Part shown: positions 1-6,213 of the stretch, piece after piece | Layout of the letters: every line of letters starts with the position of its first letter | Numbering within the stretch: the stretch's first letter is position 1 | Assembly (NCBI GenBank): GCA_016926235.1 | Contig: JAFGOZ010000012.1 | Coordinates: forward strand, 1-11,269 | DNA length: 11,269 bases | From: Bacteroidales bacterium | GTDB taxonomy: Bacteria > Bacteroidota > Bacteroidia > Bacteroidales > UBA10428 | Direction of reading: 5' to 3' | The notes under the pieces: model-generated | The model's database searches: none | Seen by the model: the letters and a program-made list of their open reading frames with translations, nothing else | What the model was told of the DNA's origin: nothing | Made by a program: the position numbers and the translations under genes

Positions 1-92
1 CAACAGCCGAGCAGAGAATACATTATAGCTGCGTTTTCAGCTGCATCATGATTACCACAAAACAGGTAATTCTTGCGCCCGAGCGCCCAATG
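1..92 (-). pseudogene. IS66-family transposase remnant (fragment, runs off left edge)
   Basis: Reading the minus strand from 92 down to 1 gives an open frame containing GRKNYLFCGNHDAAENAA followed by IMYSLLGC. This matches the conserved near-C-terminal block of IS66 transposases, typically (I/L)GRKNYLF.GS..AA.RAAM.YS. The frame meets a TGA stop immediately upstream (complement of 93-95), and no transposase sequence can be read further upstream in any frame. The 5' bulk of the gene is therefore missing here, and the similarity breaks at about positions 86-95. The rest of the C-terminus lies outside the window. The family assignment rests on about 28 residues, but the block is distinctive. The fragment cannot encode an active enzyme by itself. 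It marks the scar of a mobile element next to the AT-rich gene that follows. Confidence 0.72.
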
Positions 93-123
93 TCATTAAG
101 TTAAGAGAATAGTATCGTCATCG

Positions 124-145
124 AGGAGTCCCGAAAACTATCAGG
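124..145. repeat. Short imperfect inverted repeat CCCGA...TCAGG
   Basis: The segment contains CCCGA and TCAGG separated by AAACTA, which pair as a 5-bp stem with one G-U wobble. Sequences of the type CCCGA-N-TCGGG are common short dispersed palindromes in Bacteroidota genomes and often sit at IS junctions. Here it lies between the transposase remnant and the start of the gene at 158. It is too short and poorly followed by T residues to be a convincing terminator. It is a weak structural observation only. Confidence 0.25.
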
Positions 146-157
146 ATACGAAGCGAA

Positions 158-781
158 ATGAAATCTAGTATAACAATAATACTTTTAATATTTATTTGTA
201 GTTTAAGTTTTAGCCAAATAGATATTTCATTTAAGAGTGCTCTTAATAGTTCAAAAATGCATTATTTAGAGGCTGAGTCTTATTCTCTTTTTACCACAAA
301 CTTTGGTTATAATATTGAGACATCCTTCAATTTACCAATATTCCAAAAGACTTTCATTACTATTAATCCAGGATATAAACTATTAAAGTGTGGGTTAGAA
401 GCAAATGAGTATAGAGCAACATACAAATTTAATCAATTAGTTTTGCCAATATATTTGCGGTACATAATTGAAAATAGGGTAAGTCTTTATATAGGAAATG
501 AGTTTGGATATATTATAAATACCAAAACTAGAGAATTTGGAGTAAGTGCTAATAATATATTAGAATTTAATAATCCTCTACAATGTTCACCATCTGCGGG
601 TATTTCATATAAATTTGGAGAACGCTTTGAACTATATTACATATTTTCATATGGTGTAACATCATTAATCAAAGACTTTTATACACTTGATGCAAATTTA
701 AACCCTGTTTCTGAGAATAAATTATTAGTGGAACAAATGGAACTAGGATTTACATACAAATTTTTTCAGATTAAAGAATAA
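158..781 (+). CDS. Small exported outer-membrane beta-barrel-like protein, unknown function
   Basis: The product has 207 residues. Residues 1-20 form a classical signal peptide: a Lys after Met, a hydrophobic stretch ILLIFICSLSF, then SFSQ with likely cleavage after Ser19 or Gln20. The mature part alternates polar and hydrophobic residues in short strands rich in Tyr and Phe, and ends with a strand containing LGFTYKF. This is the usual look of Bacteroidota outer-membrane beta-barrel proteins (OMP_b-brl type, PorT-like), though I cannot place it in a named family. It has two lone cysteines (about 78 and 143) and no lipobox. The gene is visibly more AT-rich than its neighbours, with codons almost all ending in A or T, and it sits next to an IS66 remnant, so acquisition by transfer is plausible. 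It is followed by its own terminator hairpin and so is probably monocistronic. I saw no clear promoter or Shine-Dalgarno site upstream. Confidence 0.75.
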   Translation: MKSSITIILLIFICSLSFSQIDISFKSALNSSKMHYLEAESYSLFTTNFGYNIETSFNLPIFQKTFITINPGYKLLKCGLEANEYRATYKFNQLVLPIYLRYIIENRVSLYIGNEFGYIINTKTREFGVSANNILEFNNPLQCSPSAGISYKFGERFELYYIFSYGVTSLIKDFYTLDANLNPVSENKLLVEQMELGFTYKFFQIKE

Positions 782-793
782 TCTTTTTAAATG

Positions 794-824
794 AATTACC
801 CTGAGGCAATGTCTTAGGGTAATT
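794..824 (+). terminator. Hairpin terminator after the beta-barrel gene
   Basis: The arms AATTACCCTGAG (794-805) and CTTAGGGTAATT (813-824) pair over 12 bp with one G-U wobble around a 7-nt loop. The hairpin starts 12 nt after the stop codon and is followed by an AT-rich but not poly-T stretch. The A-rich left flank and T-containing right flank suit a factor-independent terminator of modest strength. It separates the AT-rich gene from the PorP unit. Confidence 0.65.
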
Positions 825-875
825 TATTGGTTTATCCTCCAAAATTACATACATTGTATGCTCGCAATGTTATCA

Positions 876-892
876 GTTGCTTATGAAGCAAC
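876..892. other. Perfect 7-bp hairpin (GTTGCTT/AAGCAAC)
   Basis: GTTGCTT and AAGCAAC are separated by only ATG, giving a perfect inverted repeat followed by CTTTTA on the plus strand. It lies about 100 bp before the PorP/SprF start and 50 bp after the previous terminator. It may be a second terminator, an mRNA leader hairpin or an operator. The sequence does not decide between these. The rest of 825-992 shows no promoter that I can call with confidence. Confidence 0.4.
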
Positions 893-992
893 CTTTTACC
901 CCTAGAGCCATCATTTGTAGAAACCTATGTCTGCTCATTTATAAGAATATCAAGAATTTCATAAATTTAAGGCAACAAACCCTTTATCAACT

Positions 993-1943
993 ATGTGCAA
1001 GATTCTAACCTCCTTTGTTTTGGCTGTGCTATGTATTCATGCAAGGGCACAGATATCTTTTACAAGCAGGGATTTCAGTATAAATCCAATGTTGATTAAC
1101 CCTGCCACCTGCGGAGCAGATTACCTTACAAAAGCTACCATTTCGCACACCAAACAATGGACAAACATTAACCAGGCTCCGGTTACGACTTTGGTTTCCG
1201 GTCAGTTTAGAATTGGGAGCTTTGATTTTTATAATCCAAAAATGTTTTTGAATGACTCAAAATTTAAATCACTGGAAAGGATTGGAGTTGGTTGTGGAAT
1301 ATATTCCAACGTATATGGCCCTTTCCGTGAAATAAGCTTTTTACTGGCATACAGTTACCATATACACATTGCAAAGAGCAGTAATTTATCCATGGGTATG
1401 ACAGCGGTGGTAAATCATTATGGGGTGAATAATTCGGACATTAAGGCCAGGGATCCGGGTGATCCATTGGTAGATTTTGAAAGCCAGTTATCGGCAAATG
1501 CAAATTTTGGCTTGTTATATTACCACAAAGATTATTTTGTCGGGGTATCCTCCACAAACCTGTTTAATACCAAAATAGAGTCAACTGTTGAGAGTGAAAC
1601 TCCAAGAAATCTATATGCTGTTGGTGGTTACCGGTTTTTTCCGGCAGGAAACCAATTTATTGTTGAACCATCTATTACTTATAGTCGTGATTTCGAAAAT
1701 GCGGAAAACTTTTTTGATTACAGTGCTAAGTTATACCTTGTAAAATATGGCTGGCTAAGGTTAAGTTATTATAAAGATTTTGAGATGAAAATTACTGTAG
1801 CATTGAGAATGTATAAATCATTCTATTTGGCATATACATTTGCTAATGTAAACAGTGATCTAAATATCTACACTAAAAACACTCATGGTATTAGTATAGG
1901 TAAAAACCTGGGAGTTAACCGGAATACAACTAATATCTACTAA
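993..1943 (+). CDS. PorP/SprF family type IX secretion system outer-membrane protein
   Basis: The product has 316 residues, the usual length for this family. Residues 1-20 are a signal peptide ending in IHARAQ. Residues 29-40 (SINPMLINPATC) are the family's typical N-terminal INP...NPA element just after the signal peptide. The remainder alternates as an outer-membrane beta-barrel with many aromatic strand ends (YSYHIHIA, FGLLYYHKDYFVGVSS, YLAYTFANV), including the YFVGVS.TNL stretch characteristic of the family. PorP/SprF proteins of Bacteroidota are membrane partners needed for export or surface attachment of T9SS cargo, and paralogues are often encoded beside cargo with type B sorting domains. 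That is the arrangement here: the next gene starts 9 nt downstream and is such a cargo protein. The most likely role is a dedicated partner for the two following proteins, not the core PorP of the secretion machine. No strong Shine-Dalgarno site was seen. Confidence 0.9.
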   Translation: MCKILTSFVLAVLCIHARAQISFTSRDFSINPMLINPATCGADYLTKATISHTKQWTNINQAPVTTLVSGQFRIGSFDFYNPKMFLNDSKFKSLERIGVGCGIYSNVYGPFREISFLLAYSYHIHIAKSSNLSMGMTAVVNHYGVNNSDIKARDPGDPLVDFESQLSANANFGLLYYHKDYFVGVSSTNLFNTKIESTVESETPRNLYAVGGYRFFPAGNQFIVEPSITYSRDFENAENFFDYSAKLYLVKYGWLRLSYYKDFEMKITVALRMYKSFYLAYTFANVNSDLNIYTKNTHGISIGKNLGVNRNTTNIY

Positions 1944-1952
1944 GTACAAGCA

Positions 1953-3899
1953 ATGAAATATTTCAATCTAATAATATTATTTACATCAGTCTGTTTCAAT
2001 GGAATTATTTTTGGTCAAACTTTAAATATTCACGCTGTATCTACTGCCAGACAAATGGGTGGCAGGGATAATGGTTATACACTTGACGGTCAACATATGG
2101 CTGTATCAAAATTCAAGCTATTAAATTCTGATAATTTTAGTAATACAGGAATTTATAAAAAAAAGGTTGATATTACTTGTTCCTATTTCTCTTCAGGTAG
2201 CCTGGAAGAAATAACATCCATCGAGGGGATTGATATTTTCTTTTTTGGCTCATTTATTAATAACGAACCCAGTTTTGTTCCATTTACAAAAGCTGAAGTT
2301 GATTCTCTTTATAAATGGTCAATAGAAGGTGGTAAAATGATTATTGCAGAACAGGGACATTCGGATGGAATTTTTCAAAACATTTCATATAAATGGAAAT
2401 ATGGTATTAGTTTAAGTAATCCCAGTGATATATTTCCCAATGCTGCTGGGAACAAAACTAAAATATTTTCTGGCCCTTTTGGCAGGGTCAGTTGGGCTAA
2501 ACAAGGTGGAATTGCCCAGGGATATTTTGGTCATATCCCGGAAAATTCAGTTGTATTAGCAACAAATTTTGAAGGAAAGCCTACTTTATATGTCGATTGC
2601 AATACAATGGATCTTATTTGTGCCGATACAGATGCCTTTACTGACCTGGGAGGTATAACAGCCAGTGAAGAAATAAAGAGTGACCAGGACAGGTTTTGGG
2701 TAAATGTAATTGCCTTTATGGATAGCATTGGTAACAGGCCAGATGCCCAAATCGGATATAATGGTGCATATTTAACCACTGATGAATATAGTTCTTATCA
2801 ATGGTTATACAATTGGGACACAATAAATGGAGCAGTTGAATCTTCAGTGTTTCCACAAGCAGATGGCTATTACAGGGTTATTGTAAATGATGAAATAGGT
2901 TGTTCTGATACTTCAAAAGCATTCCTAATTGGAAGTGAAATAGGTCCTCTTATAAATTGTGTTGACATAGCGATATTTACAAATCCAACGAAAAATTATT
3001 CAACTGCAACCCTAGAAATCCCGGAAATAATTGACAATTATAATATAATCAGTATTGAGAATAATGCTCCGGATACTTTTCAAGTTGGAATCACTGAAGT
3101 TACCTGGACAGTAACAGACAGTGAAGGATACTCTTCAAACTGCATTCAAAAAGTTTTTGTAAAAGATAATCAACCACCAGTTATCATATGCCCCGAAGAT
3201 ATTACAATCAGTAATGAAGAAAGAAATGATTATTATGTTTTAGATATTGGAGAACCTCATGTTAGAGATAATGTCTATGTTTATTCTGTTACAAATGATG
3301 CTCCGGACACTTTTAATGTAGGTCTGACCATAGTTACCTGGACAGTTTCCGATTCATCCGGAAATGAAAAGCAATGCATTCAAAGTATTAGTATTGCAGA
3401 TTTTAATGCTCCGGAAATAGAATGTCCTGATGATATAACAATTTCTGTTTCTTATGAAGATAATAGTGCTTCAATTGTATTGGACACACCTTCAGTATAT
3501 GATAACAGTAACTTTGTTACAATAAGAAACGATGCCGACAGCATTTTTTATTTAGGTATAACATACGTTACATGGATTGCGGAAGATGCTTCCGGGAACT
3601 CAGCAAGCTGTGAACAAATAGTTTATGTAAAGCGTGAAGATTTATCCATTCCAAATATTATTACCCCAAATTTCGATGGATTAAATGACTGTTTTTTTAT
3701 TGACTTGTTACCTGAGAATTCGGAATTAGTTGTATTTAGTTCAAAAAATGAGATACTTTATAAATCATCAAATTATATGAATGATTGGTCCGGGGTGGAT
3801 ATGCACAGTCAACCGATTGAAAACGGTACTTACTGGTTTATCCTTAAACCACCAGGTGATAAACAGTATAGTGGTTTTATTATTATTAAACGGCAATAG
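1953..3899 (+). CDS. T9SS type B cargo with GATase-like N-terminal domain and three HYR modules (paralogue 1)
   Basis: The product has 648 residues. Residues 1-22 are a signal peptide ending IIFGQ. Residues 23-258 form a domain with the plan of DUF4350/GldG-like proteins: a beta strand GIDIFFFGSF (92-101), FTKAEVDSLYKW followed by GGKMIIAEQG (126-135), a late acidic block TMDLICADTDAFTDLGG (218-234), and a closing helix WVNVIAFMDS. Residues about 264-327 are Ig-like, with GYYRVIVND and GCSDTS. Three HYR modules follow, at about 331-404, 408-483 and 487-560. Each has a Cys pair 61-62 residues apart (336/397, 413/475, 491/553), presumably disulfide-bonded outside the cell. Residues 563-648 are a gliding-motility-type (type B) C-terminal sorting domain beginning IPNIITPNFDGLNDC, where Phe replaces the usual Gly of TPNGDG. 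The protein is therefore exported by Sec, then T9SS. The function of the N-terminal domain is unknown. The domain assignment to the GATase-like fold is inference from pattern. Confidence 0.88.
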   Translation: MKYFNLIILFTSVCFNGIIFGQTLNIHAVSTARQMGGRDNGYTLDGQHMAVSKFKLLNSDNFSNTGIYKKKVDITCSYFSSGSLEEITSIEGIDIFFFGSFINNEPSFVPFTKAEVDSLYKWSIEGGKMIIAEQGHSDGIFQNISYKWKYGISLSNPSDIFPNAAGNKTKIFSGPFGRVSWAKQGGIAQGYFGHIPENSVVLATNFEGKPTLYVDCNTMDLICADTDAFTDLGGITASEEIKSDQDRFWVNVIAFMDSIGNRPDAQIGYNGAYLTTDEYSSYQWLYNWDTINGAVESSVFPQADGYYRVIVNDEIGCSDTSKAFLIGSEIGPLINCVDIAIFTNPTKNYSTATLEIPEIIDNYNIISIENNAPDTFQVGITEVTWTVTDSEGYSSNCIQKVFVKDNQPPVIICPEDITISNEERNDYYVLDIGEPHVRDNVYVYSVTNDAPDTFNVGLTIVTWTVSDSSGNEKQCIQSISIADFNAPEIECPDDITISVSYEDNSASIVLDTPSVYDNSNFVTIRNDADSIFYLGITYVTWIAEDASGNSASCEQIVYVKREDLSIPNIITPNFDGLNDCFFIDLLPENSELVVFSSKNEILYKSSNYMNDWSGVDMHSQPIENGTYWFILKPPGDKQYSGFIIIKRQ

Positions 3900-3902
3900 G
3901 AG
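3898..3902 (+). promoter_or_regulatory. Ribosome binding site AGGAG that decides the start of the second cargo gene
   Basis: AGGAG overlaps the TAG stop of the upstream gene and lies 11 nt before ATG 3914. It is only 2 nt from the alternative TTG at 3905, which is too close to serve that codon. Starting at 3914 also gives a clean signal peptide. The overlap with the stop codon suggests translational coupling of the two paralogues. Confidence 0.55.
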
Positions 3903-3913
3903 TCTTGTTATCG

Positions 3914-5863
3914 ATGAGAATTTTAAAAATGATATTTCCCCCCTTCTTACTTATGGCATTCTCATATTGCCATTGCCAGACCATAAACATCCATTCTATA
4001 TCCACCGCAAGGCAAACCTCAGAAGGTGATGGTGGTTATACGCTTGATGGCGGGCATATGGCCGCTTCAAGGTTTAAACTTTTAAACACATCTAATTTTG
4101 GAGAGACAGGAACCTATAATAAAAATATCTCTATATATGATTATTATTTCACCTCAGGTAGTTTAAAGCAAATTACCCAAGTTGAAGGTATTGATATTTT
4201 CTTCTTTGGTTCTTTTAACAACTCCTCAGCTACATTTAAAAAATTCACCTCTGATGAAATTGATTCACTCTACAAATGGTCGAAAAATGGTGGAAAGATG
4301 CTAATAGCAGAACAAGGAGACATTGATGGTGTTTTTGAAAATATTGGATACAAGTGGGGATATCACATTCAAAATTATTCTACTTCTTCTATCATTCCTA
4401 ATGAGCAAGGTCTAAAGACAAAAATCTTTAATGGCCCTTTTGGTGAGATACAGAGAGCGAGCCAGGGAGGCTTTGCCCAGGGGTATTTTGTTGGATTGCC
4501 AAAGAATATTTCTGTATTAGCTACGGATGGTGGAGGCAGGGCAACGCTTTATATAGATTGTTCAACAATGGATCTTATCTGTGCAGATACAGATGCATTT
4601 ACTGATTTAGGGGGATTATCCATAAGTCAGGACATTGAAAACAACCAGGATATATTTTGGGCAAACATTATTGCCTTTATGGATAGTCTGGGAGAGGCTC
4701 CTAAGGCTGATATTTATTATGATGGAACAACTATTAGCACCGGTGAATTTGACACCTATTCCTGGTTCAATAACTGGAGTATATTGAACGGTGAAAATTC
4801 CTCTTCGATTGTACCTCAGGAGGATGGATATTACAGGGTTGTTGTACAGGATAAACTGGGATGTATTGATACATCCGATGTAATAACCATTGGCTCCATT
4901 ACAGGTCCTGTAATTAATTGCCCAAAAGATACTATTGCCTACACTGATTTTAGGGAAAACTATGCAATATTGGAACTTCCATCACCCGATGTTCTTGATG
5001 TTTATGAAATCGTATCAATCAGTTCTAATGCTTCTGATACTTTTTTTGTCGGAGAAACTATCGTTGAATGGACAGCAATTAATTCTGAGGGATATTCAAC
5101 TACTTGTTCTCAAAAAGTAAGCGTATTAGATAACGAAGCACCGGTAATTAACTGCCCTGAAGATTATTATTCTCCTGCAATTAAAGGAGAAGATTATGCA
5201 ATAATTCACCTTGAGGAACCTGATGTGCGTGATAATGTTTTTGTTGATTCAATAAGTTACCTCAGCCCGGATACGTTTAAAATAGGAACCAGTTTTGTTT
5301 ACTGGACTGCTTTTGATAGTTCGGGAAATCGTTCTGAATGTAATCAAAGTATCTCTGTTGTAGACTATGAGCCCCCGGCAATAAATTGTCCGGATGATGT
5401 TTATGACAGCTTGCCAGTGGGTATGTTTTATTCTGAAATCATATTAGATACCCCGGATGTCTATGACAACCATTCTATTTTAAGCATAACTAACAATTCT
5501 CCCGATTCATTTCTAATTGGTACTACTTATGTAACATGGACAGTAATCGATAGCTCTGGCAATTCAGCTGAATGTGAGCAAATAGTAGTAATTGAAGAAT
5601 CTTCTTTAAGAATCCCAAACATTATTACTCCCAATGGCGACGGCCTAAATGATTGCCTGGTAATTGACGGATTGCCGGAGAATTCTGAACTGGTAATATT
5701 TAACGATAAAAACCAAATCCTTTTCAAAACCGGGAATTATCAAAACGACTGGAATGGAACAGACAATAATGGTAATTCTATCGATAATGGCACATACTGG
5801 TATGTTTTAACTATTTCGAGTAGCAAATACACTAGTGGCTTTATTATTATTAAGAGGGAATAA
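3914..5863 (+). CDS. T9SS type B cargo with GATase-like N-terminal domain and three HYR modules (paralogue 2)
   Basis: I chose ATG 3914 over TTG 3905, giving 649 residues. Residues 1-22 are a signal peptide ending YCHCQ. The layout copies the preceding gene segment for segment: GATase-like N-terminal domain (23-262) with GIDIFFFGSF, GGKMLIAEQG and TMDLICADTDAFTDLGG; an Ig-like part with GYYRVVVQD (265-327); HYR modules at about 331-406, 410-485 and 489-561 with Cys pairs 336/398, 414/476 and 492/554; and a type B sorting domain from about 567 beginning PNIITPNGDGLNDC. The sorting motif is canonical here. Both proteins end in GFIIIKR plus one residue. The intergenic gap is 14 nt, and an AGGAG site overlaps the upstream stop, so this is clearly an operon and a tandem duplication. 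The product should be exported through T9SS and anchored at or released from the cell surface. HYR modules are generally adhesive or spacer modules. The activity of the N-terminal domain is unknown. Confidence 0.88.
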   Translation: MRILKMIFPPFLLMAFSYCHCQTINIHSISTARQTSEGDGGYTLDGGHMAASRFKLLNTSNFGETGTYNKNISIYDYYFTSGSLKQITQVEGIDIFFFGSFNNSSATFKKFTSDEIDSLYKWSKNGGKMLIAEQGDIDGVFENIGYKWGYHIQNYSTSSIIPNEQGLKTKIFNGPFGEIQRASQGGFAQGYFVGLPKNISVLATDGGGRATLYIDCSTMDLICADTDAFTDLGGLSISQDIENNQDIFWANIIAFMDSLGEAPKADIYYDGTTISTGEFDTYSWFNNWSILNGENSSSIVPQEDGYYRVVVQDKLGCIDTSDVITIGSITGPVINCPKDTIAYTDFRENYAILELPSPDVLDVYEIVSISSNASDTFFVGETIVEWTAINSEGYSTTCSQKVSVLDNEAPVINCPEDYYSPAIKGEDYAIIHLEEPDVRDNVFVDSISYLSPDTFKIGTSFVYWTAFDSSGNRSECNQSISVVDYEPPAINCPDDVYDSLPVGMFYSEIILDTPDVYDNHSILSITNNSPDSFLIGTTYVTWTVIDSSGNSAECEQIVVIEESSLRIPNIITPNGDGLNDCLVIDGLPENSELVIFNDKNQILFKTGNYQNDWNGTDNNGNSIDNGTYWYVLTISSSKYTSGFIIIKRE

Positions 5864-5915
5864 TAAAACTGAAATGATTTTTAATCCGAATTAAGGTTGG
5901 CACCCAGGCAAAAGA

Positions 5916-5955
5916 GTTAATTCACAAGAATTGACGTATAAATTCCTTATGGAAT
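5916..5955. terminator. Weak hairpins between converging genes
   Basis: Two small inverted repeats lie in the 83-bp convergent gap. GTTAATTC/GAATTGAC (5916-5935) is an 8-bp stem with one wobble and a 4-nt loop. ATTCC/GGAAT (5942-5955) has a 4-nt loop and is followed on the plus strand by AACTTTT. The second overlaps the stop codon of the minus-strand 65-residue gene. Either could end the cargo operon. Neither has a good T-tract. Confidence 0.3.
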
Positions 5956-6144
5956 AACTTTTACCGATTTATTCTCTATCATTTCATGTAATTGATCAAG
6001 CAAGGCTTGCTCCTGAGAGTCAATTATTCCATCTTCAAGCGCCATGTTCATAATGCTATCAAACTCGGCTCTTGTAATAAGGTGATCTTCAATTGCTTTC
6101 TCTATTAAAATTCTTAAACGGCTTGCATGTTCACTTAAGGCCAT
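5947..6144 (-). CDS. Small helical TerB-like protein, 65 residues, unknown function
   Basis: The product is short, soluble and acidic, with no signal peptide or membrane segment. Two predicted helices flank a turn: ASRLRILIEKAIEDHLITRAEFDSIMNMA, then EDGIIDSQEQALLDQLHEMI. The DG.ID..E..LL..L pattern resembles the repeated helix-turn of TerB-like (tellurite-resistance B) domains. It also vaguely resembles an EF-hand-like loop, but the spacing of acidic residues does not fit a canonical calcium loop. It lies 69 nt downstream of ygiQ on the same strand and has a possible promoter of its own (6161-6190). The gene looks real because it has protein-like composition, an AT-rich leader and no better competitor on either strand. 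The family link is a pattern resemblance only. Confidence 0.65.
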   Translation of the reverse strand: MALSEHASRLRILIEKAIEDHLITRAEFDSIMNMALEDGIIDSQEQALLDQLHEMIENKSVKVIP

Positions 6145-6160
6145 AAGCTTATTTTTATTT

Positions 6161-6190
6161 TAAAATTAGTGATGATTTGGCAGTTTTCAA
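6161..6190 (-). promoter_or_regulatory. Possible promoter of the 65-residue gene
   Basis: On the minus strand TTG (complement of 6188-6190) is followed after 19 nt by TAATTTTA (complement of 6161-6168). This is one mismatch from the Bacteroidota -7 consensus TAnnTTTG, with acceptable spacing. It lies about 17 nt ahead of the start codon. In such AT-rich sequence a chance match is possible. Confidence 0.3.
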
Positions 6191-6213
6191 GTTTTTATGC
6201 TTGTTATTATCAA

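Noticed and set aside
915..945. TTTG with a 20-nt spacer before TTTATAAG as a promoter for the PorP unit
   Set aside because: The downstream element does not fit TAnnTTTG, and such AT-rich matches are expected by chance.
2531..2779. Minus-strand open frame inside the first cargo gene
   Set aside because: It lies wholly opposite a well-supported secreted protein and its translation has no recognisable features.
3000..3640. Repetitive segments considered as DNA-level direct repeats or a CRISPR-like array
   Set aside because: The repetition is in protein modules (HYR) with diverged DNA, about 230 nt per unit, with no short identical repeats or spacers.
3905..3907. TTG as the start of the second cargo gene
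   Set aside because: AGGAG is only 2 nt upstream of it, while ATG 3914 has good spacing and begins a clean signal peptide.
3781..4029. Plus-strand frame spanning the junction of the two cargo genes
   Set aside because: It overlaps the end of one solid gene and the start of the next in another frame and shows no protein-like pattern.
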